This document shows positions 1 through 8,572 of a stretch of 64,000 nt of DNA, piece after piece (the first letter of the stretch is position 1; each line of letters starts with the position of its first letter). The notes under the pieces were generated by a model. The model saw only the letters and a list, made by a program, of their open reading frames with translations, was not told the origin of the DNA and did not search any database. Origin of the DNA: Novosphingobium silvae (GTDB lineage Bacteria; Pseudomonadota; Alphaproteobacteria; Sphingomonadales; Sphingomonadaceae); assembly GCF_009856825.1 (NCBI RefSeq), contig NZ_WVTD01000001.1:1-64000 (forward strand), written 5' to 3'. A program made the translations under genes and the position numbers.

Positions 1-90
1 ACCGAAAACGCGCTGATCTTCGCCCTCGTCGGCCAAGTCGCAGCCGAAGCCGGCGTGCTGCTGATCATCATGTCTGCGGGGCCGGGCTGA
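1..90 (+). pseudogene. Fragment of flippase coding sequence, frame broken
   Basis: Reading frame 1 is open from the window edge to TGA at 88-90. It gives about 29 mostly hydrophobic residues ending VLLIIMSAGPG, with strongly GC-biased third positions, as expected of real coding DNA. The following gene (129-1046) is a flippase C-terminal half in frame 3. A single lost base between about 80 and 130 would join the two into one polypeptide. This is inference: the missing N-terminal half lies outside the window, and an intact homologue is needed to confirm it. Confidence 0.4.
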
Positions 91-128
91 GCGCCGTCCC
101 GAAAAATCGACTTCGGCAGCGGGCTGTC

Positions 129-1046
129 ATGGTGGTGATCGCCAGGCCCCCGCTTATCCCGGTCTTCGACCTTGCGACATTCCGCCTTCTGACGTCGCGA
201 ACTTCCGGCTTCGCGGCCTCCAAGATCATCACTTTCGTGGCATTGCGCGCCGACGACGTGATCGTCGGGCGCTATCTCGATGCGGCAAGCCTTGGCCTGT
301 ACGTGCGCGCATACAAGCTGATGAGCCAGCCAGCCAACCTCTACACGACAGTCGCCGACCGCGTGGTTTTCCCGGCCTTTTCGCAGCTGCAGGAGGATCT
401 CCCCCGGTTGAAGGCGGCGTTCCTGCGCGGCACGAACCTGACCGCCATGGTCGGCATTCCACTGTCGGTTCTCTTCTACGTGGTTGCGCCCGAGTTGATC
501 GGCCTGCTGCTTGGCAAGGACTGGAGCGGCGTGATCCCGGTCTTCAGCGTCCTGGCGGTCGCCACATACTTCCGGATCGGCGCGCGGGTGAGCGCCTCGC
601 TCCTGAAGGCCACCGCCTCCTTCAGGCAGATGATCGCATCGCAGGTGTTCTATGCCTTCCTGACGATCGGCCTGTCGCTCTTCGCGGTGCAGTACGGGCT
701 CGTCGCCGTAGGCATTGCCATCGGCTGCGCGGTCATTGCCTGGTTCTGCATGGTCAGCCTGATGGCGTGCTCGGTGCTGGGACTCGGGCTAGGCGAGTTC
801 ATTAAGGCCCACGGACAGGGGCTGGCGCTCGCGATCCTGTCCGGAGGGGGCTCGCAGCTGATCGCGCAGGCCGCGCGCGCCGAAGGACTTTCGCAGATCC
901 TGATCCTGTTCCTCGTCGGCTCGTTCATCGGCTGCTTCCTGCTTGGCCTGGTCTTTTTCAAGCCCCGGATCATCATCGGCACGAGCGGGCTGTGGATCAT
1001 CGAGCAGATACAGGACAAAGCTCTTCGCGCGGTCCGTAAGAGGTAA
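129..1046 (+). CDS. Oligosaccharide flippase (Wzx/MATE-like), C-terminal part
   Basis: The 305-residue product has repeated hydrophobic segments typical of the polysaccharide biosynthesis (Wzx/RfbX) flippases, which move lipid-linked sugars across the inner membrane. The stretch VIVGRYLDAASLGLYVRAYK and the downstream FPAFSQLQ match the conserved middle of the family. Family members are usually 450-500 residues, so about 170 N-terminal residues are missing. No convincing ribosome site precedes the ATG, and the coding frame upstream (1-90) is frame 1 instead. The start is therefore only the first ATG of a truncated frame, and the gene may be a frameshifted pseudogene. Confidence 0.7.
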   Translation: MVVIARPPLIPVFDLATFRLLTSRTSGFAASKIITFVALRADDVIVGRYLDAASLGLYVRAYKLMSQPANLYTTVADRVVFPAFSQLQEDLPRLKAAFLRGTNLTAMVGIPLSVLFYVVAPELIGLLLGKDWSGVIPVFSVLAVATYFRIGARVSASLLKATASFRQMIASQVFYAFLTIGLSLFAVQYGLVAVGIAIGCAVIAWFCMVSLMACSVLGLGLGEFIKAHGQGLALAILSGGGSQLIAQAARAEGLSQILILFLVGSFIGCFLLGLVFFKPRIIIGTSGLWIIEQIQDKALRAVRKR

Positions 1047-1291
1047 CCTCGACGCGACAGGAAGCCACGGTCCGGCGTTTCTAGCCGGATCGCCGGCGCA
1101 GCTTACGGCGGCCAAGCGGAACGGGCTGCGGTTGCGCTCTCGGCCACTTCCGTCTAATGGACCGCCATTCGCAAGGACCCGGTGAAAATCCGGGTGGCTA
1201 TTCCGGCCGCCGATCCGCCGGACAACGCTCGTCGCAGGCCGATCCCGGCCGCTCCGTCCGCGCCATCCCTGCGACTTCGTCGGTTCCTCAC

Positions 1292-2773
1292 ATGCACAGC
1301 AACGCTCTTTCGCGCTACCGCGCCGAATGGTTCACCGGCGCCGCCGGTGCCCGCCGCGAAGTTCTGGCCGGTATGGTCGGCACCTTCGCGCTTATTCCCG
1401 AGGTGATCGCCTTCTCGTTCGTGGCGGGCATCGACCCCGAAGTGGGCCTGTTCGCCTCGTTCACGATCGGGATCGTCATCGCCATTGCCGGAGGCCGCCC
1501 GGCGATGATCTCCGGCGCGGCTGGTTCGGTCGCCCTTGTCGCCGCAGCGCTCGTCCATTCCCATGGACTGCAGTACCTGCTGGCCGCCACGCTGCTGGCC
1601 GGGTTGTTCCAGATCGCGTTCGGGCTCCTCAAGCTCGACGTGCTGATGCGCTTCGTCTCGCGCTCGGTGCGCACCGGCTTCGTCAACGCGCTCGCCATCC
1701 TCATCTTCTCGGCGCAGATACCGCAGATGGTCGGGGTGACATGGCATACCTACGCCATGATCGCGGGCGGGCTGGCGATCATCTACCTGGCGCCGCGCAT
1801 CACCCGGGCCGTGCCTTCACCGCTCATCTGCATCGTCGTCCTGACGGCGATCAGCATGGCCTTTCCCATGCCGGTCCATACCGTCGCCGACCTTGGCCGG
1901 CTGCCCTCCTCGCTGCCTTCATTGACTTTCCCCCGCGTTCCGATCGCATGGGAGACGCTGCGTATCGTCGCACCTTATGCTCTGGCGATGGCGGCGGTGG
2001 GATTGCTGGAATCGATGATGACCGCGAGCGTGGTGGACGACCTGACGGAAACCACCAGTTCCAAGGCGCGCGAGTGCACCGGCCTTGGTCTAGCCAACCT
2101 GGCTGCGGGCCTGTTCGGCGGGATCGCGGGCTGCGGCATGATCGGCCAGACGGTAGGCAACGTGCGCTACGGCGGACGCGGGCGGCTTTCCACGCTTGTC
2201 GCGGGCGTGTTCCTGCTGGTGGTGATGGTGCCGCTTCGCCCGTGGGTGGCGCAAGTGCCGGTCGCCGCGCTCGTCGCGATCATGATCATGGTCTCTGCCA
2301 GCACCTTCTCGTGGAGCTCGATCCGTGATCTGGCCCGTCACCCGAAGGTTTCGGGCGTGGTCATGGCGGCGACGGTGGTCGTCACCGTTGCGACCCACGA
2401 TCTGTCGGCCGGGGTTGCCGTGGGAGTGCTGCTCAGCGGCGTATTCTTCGCCTTCAAGGTGACGCGCCTGATGCAGGTTATCTCCAGTTACGACGAAGCG
2501 ACGGACACGCGCACATACCGTGTGACCGGCCAGGTCTTCTTTGCCAGCGCCGACATCTTCGCCGACCGGTTCGACCTGCGCGATACGGCATCGCGCGTGC
2601 GCATCGACCTGACCGACAGCCACCTGTGGGACATCACCGCGGTGGGTGCGCTGGAGGACGTGGTGACGAAGATGCGCCGCCACGGCATCGTGGTCGAGGT
2701 GATCGGCCTCAACCAGGCAAGCGCCATACTCGTAGACAGGCTCGCGCCGGGCTTGGGTGGCAGCACCTCCTGA
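1292..2773 (+). CDS. SulP-family inorganic anion transporter with STAS domain
   Basis: The protein has about 493 residues from the ATG at 1292. The N-terminal 390 residues form many transmembrane segments of the SulP/SLC26 type, with the family's early Pro-containing segment (ALIPEVIAFSFVAG). A C-terminal STAS domain follows (about residues 400-485, ending in IDLTDSHLWDITAVGALEDV). The likely role is uptake of sulfate, bicarbonate or a dicarboxylate; the substrate cannot be read from sequence. The frame is open upstream to 1157, but that part is arginine/serine-rich and unlike the family, so 1292 is preferred. The gene is convergent with the PilZ gene. Confidence 0.88.
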   Translation: MHSNALSRYRAEWFTGAAGARREVLAGMVGTFALIPEVIAFSFVAGIDPEVGLFASFTIGIVIAIAGGRPAMISGAAGSVALVAAALVHSHGLQYLLAATLLAGLFQIAFGLLKLDVLMRFVSRSVRTGFVNALAILIFSAQIPQMVGVTWHTYAMIAGGLAIIYLAPRITRAVPSPLICIVVLTAISMAFPMPVHTVADLGRLPSSLPSLTFPRVPIAWETLRIVAPYALAMAAVGLLESMMTASVVDDLTETTSSKARECTGLGLANLAAGLFGGIAGCGMIGQTVGNVRYGGRGRLSTLVAGVFLLVVMVPLRPWVAQVPVAALVAIMIMVSASTFSWSSIRDLARHPKVSGVVMAATVVVTVATHDLSAGVAVGVLLSGVFFAFKVTRLMQVISSYDEATDTRTYRVTGQVFFASADIFADRFDLRDTASRVRIDLTDSHLWDITAVGALEDVVTKMRRHGIVVEVIGLNQASAILVDRLAPGLGGSTS

Positions 2774-2812
2774 GCGACGGGGCAAGACGCCGCTATCGGT
2801 CGCGTCTCCGCC

Positions 2813-3295
2813 TTAGCAGGGGCGAAGGCCAGACGAGGTGCGTTCCTGGTGCGGGCGGACGCCGAGCAGGCGCTCGAGGGCGGCCGTGAAGCCGGCGTTG
2901 CGTCGGCGGTCGGTCGCTCCGGGCTCCATCAGGCTCGCCCCGCCGGTAAGCTGCACGCCGAACTCGCCGTCGCCTACCCAGCGCACTTCCGCCTGCAGAT
3001 TGCCTTGCCCCGGCAGGGCCACGCACAGAATTTCGCCCATGCTGGGAAGCAGCGTGCGCGAGGCGATGCACATCCCGCCCGGGGATACGTTGCGCACGAT
3101 CACGTCCTGCCCAGTGCGCCCCTCCCCGCCGATCACCGCGCGGATCAGCGTGCGCACGCGCGGCGAGCGTTCCGGGTGCGCGGGCGCGGGGCCGCTCTGC
3201 CCCGCCCGCTCACCCGGGTCACGCAGCGATGCGGCCTTGAGCCAGTCCCGGCGCGCGGGGGCGAGGCTGTCAGTGCGAGTGGTATTCTCTGCCAT
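2813..3295 (-). CDS. PilZ domain protein
   Basis: This 160-residue protein has a PilZ-like core at about residues 45-120: basic residues before the first strand, then VRNVSPGGMCIAS, matching the D/NxSxxG c-di-GMP-binding motif, then a barrel ending in GDGEFGVQL. PilZ domains bind cyclic di-GMP and usually tune motility, adhesion or polysaccharide export. The N- and C-termini are low-complexity and not recognised. The gene is transcribed away from rsh. A TTAACCAT element about 126 bases upstream of the start could be a CtrA half-site. Confidence 0.78.
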   Translation of the reverse strand: MAENTTRTDSLAPARRDWLKAASLRDPGERAGQSGPAPAHPERSPRVRTLIRAVIGGEGRTGQDVIVRNVSPGGMCIASRTLLPSMGEILCVALPGQGNLQAEVRWVGDGEFGVQLTGGASLMEPGATDRRRNAGFTAALERLLGVRPHQERTSSGLRPC

Positions 3296-3582
3296 GATGT
3301 CTGTTCGGCTCCTGGACGGGAACTTTCGCGCCGCGGGACGGGTTTGAACCGAAGAAGCTGGCGGGGGATCTGCAGCGCTCCTCCGGTTCGAGCGGCATAC
3401 TGCCCTCGATGCCTTCCCCGATGGTTAACAAAACCCTTCCGTACATTAACTATGAAATCGATTGAACGCGGGTTTGCGGCTCGTCAGCTTCGGCCTGCAC
3501 CGCATTGCCCCGCGTGCAAAATATGCATGTTGTTGCATCTGCCCTTGTCGCGGAGAGATAAATCCTGACATGTCATTGTGAC
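3296..3582. other. Divergent intergenic region between PilZ gene and rsh
   Basis: No gene is seen in these 287 bases. They hold the 5' flanks of two divergent genes, an ATGGTTAA/TTAACCAT element at 3421-3428, another TTAAC at about 3449, and an AT-richer stretch around 3520-3540 likely to hold the rsh promoter. GGAGAG at 3552-3557 is the probable ribosome site region for rsh. No riboswitch or terminator was recognised. Confidence 0.4.
3421..3428 (-). promoter_or_regulatory. Possible CtrA half-site (TTAACCAT)
   Basis: On the minus strand the octamer reads TTAACCAT, the half-site used at a class of CtrA-activated promoters in alphaproteobacteria. It lies about 126 bases upstream of the PilZ gene start and in its orientation. 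CtrA control of motility and PilZ genes is known in the class. An octamer can occur by chance, so this is tentative. Confidence 0.25.
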
Positions 3583-5676
3583 ATGCTCCGCCAGTACGAA
3601 CTCGTCGAACGCGTCAAGGAATACGCGCCCGAGGCCGATGAGGCCCTGCTCAATCGCGCCTACGTCTATACCGTGCAGAAGCACGGCACGCAGAAACGGG
3701 CCAGCGGCGACCCATATTTCAGCCATCCGGTGGAAGTCGCGGGGTTGATGACCGAGCTCAAGCTCGACCAGCAGACCATCATCACCGCCCTGCTCCACGA
3801 CACGGTGGAAGACACGCTCGCCACGATCGACGAAATCGACAAGCTGTTCGGCGCCGACGTTGCGCGACTGGTCGATGGCGTGACCAAGCTTTCCAAGATC
3901 GAAGTGATGACGGAGAGCGAACGCGCGGCGGAAAACCTGCGCAAGTTCCTCCTCGCCATGAGCGAGGACCTGCGCGTCCTGCTCGTGAAGCTGGCAGACC
4001 GGCTTCACAACATGCGCACCCTTCACTTCATCAAGAGCGAAGACAAGCGCCGCCGTATCGCGCGCGAGACCATGGACATCTATGCGCCGCTTGCCGAGCG
4101 CGTGGGCATGTACGAATACATGCGCGAGATGCAGCTTCTCGCCTTCGAGCAGCTGGAACCCGAAGCCTATGCCACAATCACCGGGCGCCTCGCGCAGATC
4201 CGCAGCCAGGAAGGCGGGCAGGTCGACGCCATCGCGCTCTCGATCAAGCAGGTCCTTGCCGAGGCCGGCCTCAACGTGGAGGTTTCGGGCCGCGAAAAGC
4301 ACCCCTATTCGATCTGGCGCAAGATGGCCGAGCGGCACGTCACCTTCGAGCAGATCACCGACATCATGGCGTTTCGCGTCCTGACCGACAGCGTGGACGA
4401 CTGCTACAAGGCGCTGGGCGTGCTGCACCAGGCCTGGCAGATGATACCGGGGCGTTTCAAGGACTACATCTCGACGCCAAAGTCCAACGGCTACCAGTCG
4501 CTGCACACGGCGCTGATCTTCCAGCGATCGATGCGCATGGAAGTGCAGATCCGCACACAGGAGATGCATCGCCTGAACGAGTTCGGCCTCGCCGCGCACT
4601 GGGCCTACAAGCAGGGCGGCGTGCGGCCCGACGGGCAAGTGGGCTGGCTGCGCGACCTGATCGAGATCGTCGATGCGAGCCACGATGCCGAGGAACTGCT
4701 CGAGCATACCAAGCTCGCGATCTACCAGGATCGGATCTTCGCCTTCACGCCGAAAGGCGCACTGTTCCAGCTGCCGAAGGGTTCGACCACGGTCGACTTC
4801 GCCTACACCGTGCACACGAAGCTGGGCAACGCGGCGGTGGGCGCCAAGATCAACGGACGGCATGTCCCGCTGCGCACCCGGCTCGTCAACGGCGATGTCG
4901 TGGAAATCATCAAGAGCCCGACTTCGGAGCCGCAACTCTCCTGGCTGGGCTTTGTGGTCACCGGCAAGGCGCGAGCCGCCATTCGCCGTGCGGTACGCGC
5001 CAAGGAGCGCGCCGAAGTGGCCGAGATCGGCTCCAAGCTCTACGACGAGATCTCGGGCCGCCTGCCCCAGCGCCTGGGCAAGAAGGCGCTTTCGGGCGCT
5101 ATCGAACGGCTTGGGCTGAAGGACGAGGAGGACCTCATGTTCGCCATCGGCTCGGCGCGCTTCACCGACCGTCAGGTGATGGAGGCACTTGTCCCGGGCA
5201 GCACGGCGGAGCTTCCCGAAGAGCCCGAATGGACCAGCACCGAGCGGGCGATCTCGATCCGTGGCCTCACCCCCGGCATGGGTTTCGAGCTTGCGCAGTG
5301 CTGTCACCCGGTGCCCGGCGATCGCATCGTCGGCCTGCGCCGCCCCGACCACAAGGTCGAGGTGCACACGATCGACTGCATGACTCTTGCCAAGAACGCC
5401 GACGCGGACTGGCTCGACCTGTCATGGGGCGAGCGCACCACCGGTGCCGTCGGCCGCCTGCGCCTGGTCCTCTACAATCGCCCGGGCACCCTGGCCGAGG
5501 TGACGCAGATCTTCGCGAGCAATCGCGCCAACGTCTCCAACCTGCAGATGACCCAGCGCGACGAGCCTTTCGGGACCTACGAGGTCGACCTCGAAGTGGC
5601 CGACCTTGCCCATCTAACCCGGATCACCGGCGCCCTGCGCGCAAGCGAGGCCGTGGCGGACGCTGAACGGATCTGA
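3583..5676 (+). CDS. rsh: Bifunctional (p)ppGpp synthetase/hydrolase (RelA/SpoT)
   Basis: This 697-residue protein has the full long-RSH layout. An HD hydrolase domain comes first (His48, His72-Asp73, Glu76-Asp77, Asp139 in KLADRLHNMRTL). The synthetase follows (REKHPYSIWRKM near 237-248, DIMAFRVLTD near 260-269, then STPKSNGYQSLH). A TGS domain lies at about 384-445 and a C-terminal ACT domain at about 620-690 (LYNRPGTLAEV). Intact HD residues and synthetase motifs imply both synthesis and breakdown of ppGpp, as in the single Rsh of most alphaproteobacteria. The ATG follows GGAGAG and the frame matches the family's N-terminus. Confidence 0.96.
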   Translation: MLRQYELVERVKEYAPEADEALLNRAYVYTVQKHGTQKRASGDPYFSHPVEVAGLMTELKLDQQTIITALLHDTVEDTLATIDEIDKLFGADVARLVDGVTKLSKIEVMTESERAAENLRKFLLAMSEDLRVLLVKLADRLHNMRTLHFIKSEDKRRRIARETMDIYAPLAERVGMYEYMREMQLLAFEQLEPEAYATITGRLAQIRSQEGGQVDAIALSIKQVLAEAGLNVEVSGREKHPYSIWRKMAERHVTFEQITDIMAFRVLTDSVDDCYKALGVLHQAWQMIPGRFKDYISTPKSNGYQSLHTALIFQRSMRMEVQIRTQEMHRLNEFGLAAHWAYKQGGVRPDGQVGWLRDLIEIVDASHDAEELLEHTKLAIYQDRIFAFTPKGALFQLPKGSTTVDFAYTVHTKLGNAAVGAKINGRHVPLRTRLVNGDVVEIIKSPTSEPQLSWLGFVVTGKARAAIRRAVRAKERAEVAEIGSKLYDEISGRLPQRLGKKALSGAIERLGLKDEEDLMFAIGSARFTDRQVMEALVPGSTAELPEEPEWTSTERAISIRGLTPGMGFELAQCCHPVPGDRIVGLRRPDHKVEVHTIDCMTLAKNADADWLDLSWGERTTGAVGRLRLVLYNRPGTLAEVTQIFASNRANVSNLQMTQRDEPFGTYEVDLEVADLAHLTRITGALRASEAVADAERI

Positions 5677-5883
5677 GCCGCAGGCAGGTCATCGACAGAA
5701 CAGGGGCCAGGCCGGGCGCTTCGTACGCGCGCCCGAGGCGGAGCGACCGGCCGGACGTCCGCAGCAGGAGGTGCTTAGCCGCAGCCCGTCCCGGCAACGC
5801 CGTTCACCAGGTCATCACAAAGACGCGAAAATCCCCGATTTCCCGGGGCTTTCGACTACTTGCGCTCACTTCCGAAGAAGTAA

Positions 5884-5970
5884 TGGTGCCCAGAAGAGGA
5901 CTCGAACCTCCACGCCGTTACCAGCGCCGCCACCTGAAGACGGTGCGTCTACCAATTCCGCCATCTGGGC
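5884..5970 (-). tRNA. tRNA-Leu (anticodon CAG)
   Basis: The minus strand folds as an 87-nucleotide class II tRNA. A 7-bp acceptor stem starts GCCCAGA and pairs with TCTGGGC. The D-arm (GGCGGAATTGGTAGACGC) is leucine-type, the anticodon loop contains CTTCAGG giving anticodon CAG, a long variable arm follows, and the T-arm has GGTTCGAGTCC. The 3' CCA is encoded. It stands alone between rsh and the NDUFA9-like gene. Confidence 0.95.
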
Positions 5971-6210
5971 ACGGAGGCAGGGGAGCGAAGCGCTGTCCCT
6001 GCCGGGTAGGAGGGCGCCTCTACGCAGGCCGCGCGGGGTTGTCAACAAGGCGACTGCAACATTTTTCGACTTAACTGATTTCATGGCTTTGGAAGCGCTT
6101 CTAACAGGCCGGCTTGCCCCTTCCCGTGCCTTGTGGCAGGGGCGAGGCCACTGTGCTGCAGCGCGGGATAGTTGCTCTACCGCGCGGCGACGGAAGGAAC
6201 AGACCTGACC

Positions 6211-7185
6211 ATGAGCCCCAGCCCCGTTATCGACACCACCAATGCCCTTTACGGCAAGATCGTCACCATTCTTGGCGGCAGCGGCTTCGTCGGTCGACAC
6301 GTCGCCCAGGAGCTGCTTTCGCGCGGTGCGCGCCTGCGCATCGCCAGCCGTCATCCGAAGAGGGCGTTCTCCATCAAGCCCCTGGGGAACCTGGGACAGG
6401 TGCAGTTCGCCGGAGTGGACGTGACCCGCGCCGAGACGCTCGCGCCGGTGCTTGCCGGCAGCCATGCGGTCGTGAACCTGGTGGGCGCCTTCGCGGGTGA
6501 CCTCGACGCGCTGCAAGGCAAGGGTGCGGGCGTGGTCGCGGCAGCCGCCAAGGCTGCCGGCGTAAGCGCTTTCGTCCACGTCTCGGCAATTGGCGCGGAC
6601 GCGGGGTCCGATGTCCCCTACGCGCGCAGCAAGGGCGAAGGCGAGAATGCGGTGCGCGCCGCCTTCCCCGAGGCCATCATCGTGCGGCCTTCGGTGATGT
6701 TCGGTCCGGACGATCGCTTCGTGAACATGTTCGCCAACTTGATCGCGCGCCTTCCCGTGCTGCCCGTCTTCGCGCCTCAGGCAAAGCTGCAGCCGGTCTT
6801 CGTCGACGACGTGGCGACTGCCATCGGCAATGCGCTTGCAGCGCCCTCGGTGCATGGCGGCAGGACCTACGAGGTGGCAGGCCCCGAGGTCGTCACGATG
6901 CTTGAGATCAACAGGCGCATCGCCGCAGCGCAGGGCCGTTCGCGCAGCTTCGCCGAACTCCCCGACTCGCTTGCGGGCCTTGTCGCGGGCGCCACTGGAT
7001 GGCTGCCGGGCGCGCCGATCAGTTCCGACCAGCTCAAGCTTCTTTCGGCGGGCAACGTCGCGGAAAGCGGAGCGCCGGGCCTTGCCGAGCTGGGCGTGAC
7101 CCCGCGTCCGCTCGGCCTGTTCCTCGATCGCTGGATGGTCCGCTTTCGCAAACACGGCCGCTTCGGCACCAAGCACGCGGCCTGA
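6211..7185 (+). CDS. NAD(P)-binding protein, complex I NDUFA9-like
   Basis: This 324-residue atypical/extended SDR has a Rossmann nucleotide motif near the N-terminus (ILGGSGFVGRHV, about residues 18-29) and the segment YARSKGEGENAVR. The C-terminal fold resembles NDUFA9, an accessory subunit of respiratory complex I; bacterial relatives are soluble and their substrate is unknown. The ATG at 6211 follows GGAAGGAAC, a good ribosome site. An in-frame codon at 6172 lacks support. In other alphaproteobacteria the gene often lies next to uppP, which is not seen here. Confidence 0.85.
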   Translation: MSPSPVIDTTNALYGKIVTILGGSGFVGRHVAQELLSRGARLRIASRHPKRAFSIKPLGNLGQVQFAGVDVTRAETLAPVLAGSHAVVNLVGAFAGDLDALQGKGAGVVAAAAKAAGVSAFVHVSAIGADAGSDVPYARSKGEGENAVRAAFPEAIIVRPSVMFGPDDRFVNMFANLIARLPVLPVFAPQAKLQPVFVDDVATAIGNALAAPSVHGGRTYEVAGPEVVTMLEINRRIAAAQGRSRSFAELPDSLAGLVAGATGWLPGAPISSDQLKLLSAGNVAESGAPGLAELGVTPRPLGLFLDRWMVRFRKHGRFGTKHAA

Positions 7186-7194
7186 ACGGGCTTG

Positions 7195-7221
7195 GGCAGG
7201 AGGGACGCCGTCCTTCCTGCC
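7195..7221. terminator. Strong hairpin between convergent genes
   Basis: A 12-bp stem (GGCAGGAGGGAC pairing with GTCCTTCCTGCC, one G-U) closes a 3-base loop just after the NDUFA9-like stop codon. It lies between two convergent genes and could end transcription from either side. It has no run of T after the stem, so it may instead be a transcript-end stabiliser. Confidence 0.45.
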
Positions 7222-7268
7222 GTCCGGTTCCTCGAACTGCGCGTCAGCGAGCGGCGCGTAACGCGCGG

Positions 7269-7940
7269 TCAGGCGTCCACTTCGGCGTAATGGCTTGGTG
7301 GCTGGATCACTTCCATCCGCTCGCTCAGGAGCGGCCGGAACGAAGGCCGCGACTTCATCACCAGATACCAGGCGCGCGCCTGCTCGTGGCTCGACCAGTC
7401 GAGGCCGCCGAGATAGTCGGCCACGGAAATCTGCGCGGCGGCCGCAAGGTCAGCCAGTGTCATCGTCGCACCGGCAAGCCAGGGCCGGTTGTCGATCAGG
7501 TAATCGATGTAGTCGAGGTAATCGTGCGCGAGCTTCATCGATTCGCGCAGCGCCTTGGCATCGGGCGACTGACGCAGGACAAGGCGCTTCTTCATCCGCT
7601 CGAGCAGGAGCGGGCCTGACACGTCGTTGTGGAAGTTCTCGTCGAACATGGCGATCAGGCGGCGGATCTCTGCGCGCTGCTGCGAGGTGCCGCTGATCAG
7701 CGGATTGCGGTCCACCGTCTCCTCGAAGTACTCGCAGATCGCACGGCTGTCGGAAAGGACGAAGCCTTTTTCCGTTTCGCGGATCACGGGAGTGCGCCCG
7801 GCCGGGTTCATGGCAAAAAGCCGATCCTCGCCTTCCCAGGGGCGGGCGGTCTGGAGCTCGTAAGCGATGCCCTTCTCCGCCATCAGCAGCCGGACCTTGC
7901 GGCTGAAGGGACAGAGCGGAAACTGATAGATGTGCCACAT
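7269..7940 (-). CDS. fzlA: Glutathione S-transferase-fold protein, likely FtsZ-binding FzlA
   Basis: This 223-residue protein has a thioredoxin-like N-terminal domain starting MWHIYQFPLCPFSRKVRLLM and an all-helical GST C-terminal domain. The FPLCPFSRKVR opening and overall length fit FzlA, the GST-like FtsZ-binding protein that controls Z-ring constriction in Caulobacter. It probably has no glutathione-transferase activity. The assignment rests on recalled similarity, so a generic GST remains possible. The start at 7940 is chosen because the extra frame upstream lacks family-like sequence. Confidence 0.8.
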   Translation of the reverse strand: MWHIYQFPLCPFSRKVRLLMAEKGIAYELQTARPWEGEDRLFAMNPAGRTPVIRETEKGFVLSDSRAICEYFEETVDRNPLISGTSQQRAEIRRLIAMFDENFHNDVSGPLLLERMKKRLVLRQSPDAKALRESMKLAHDYLDYIDYLIDNRPWLAGATMTLADLAAAAQISVADYLGGLDWSSHEQARAWYLVMKSRPSFRPLLSERMEVIQPPSHYAEVDA

Positions 7941-8171
7941 GGCCGTTTCGATGCCAAAGCCCGGGCACAGCGTCCACCAAGGACAATTCGCAAGCGGGGC
8001 TAAACGCGTGGATAAGTCGTGCCATCGGCCATGCGCCACTGGGGCTCACATATCGCCGGCACGCACCGGGCTTCAATTGACGTCGAAGAAGGCTCTCGAC
8101 AGTCTTCGCCCTCAGCCACGAGGCCGGGCGAGTGCCGGAACATCGACGGGGCAATCGGGAGAGACGATCCA

Positions 8172-8558
8172 ATGCTGCTCAAATCCATTCGCGTGGGTTC
8201 GAACGACCTTGCGAAAACCCGCGCGTTCTATGACGCTACATTCGGAGCACTAGGCATGTCGCCGTGCACGACGCCGGGGCAGTATCCCATCGTGATGTGG
8301 GACCTTGGCGGGGTCCGCTTCCTGGCCGGTCCCGCGCGAGATGGAGAGGCGTGCACGCCTGCAAATGGCGGGACGATCGTCTTCGATGCGGCGAGCGAAG
8401 ACGAGGTGCGCGCGTGGCACGCGGCCGGCCTTTCCAGCGGCGGCACCTGCGAAGGCGCGCCCGAGGCCAAGCCGCAGGCGCGCGGGGCCTTCGGCGCCTA
8501 CCTTCGCGATCCCGACGGCAACAAGCTGGGCGCCTACCACGGCCTATCGATGGGCTGA
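8172..8558 (+). CDS. VOC (glyoxalase/bleomycin-resistance) family protein
   Basis: This 128-residue single-module VOC protein starts at the ATG at 8172 (MLLKSIRVGSNDLAKTRAFYD), the standard opening of the fold. The second half ends GAFGAYLRDPDGNKLGAYH, the usual metal-site strand with DPDGNKL. Such proteins can be lyases, isomerases or binding proteins; the substrate is unknown. The gene is divergent from fzlA, and the 231-base gap should hold both promoters. Confidence 0.85.
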   Translation: MLLKSIRVGSNDLAKTRAFYDATFGALGMSPCTTPGQYPIVMWDLGGVRFLAGPARDGEACTPANGGTIVFDAASEDEVRAWHAAGLSSGGTCEGAPEAKPQARGAFGAYLRDPDGNKLGAYHGLSMG

Positions 8559-8572
8559 GGTCGCGCTTCGCT

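Noticed and set aside
1177..1195. Hairpin with GGTGAAAATCCGGG, like part of a cobalamin riboswitch
   Set aside because: The rest of the cobalamin element, including the B12-box GCCACTG, is missing. It is only a 6-bp stem in the SulP gene leader.
3565..3586. Repeated TGACATG around the rsh start
   Set aside because: Two 7-base copies including the start codon are easily due to chance; no symmetric operator could be defined.
3484..5367. Long minus-strand frame opposite rsh
   Set aside because: Low-complexity His/Asp/Leu-rich translation and no ribosome site. The plus-strand rsh is unambiguous.
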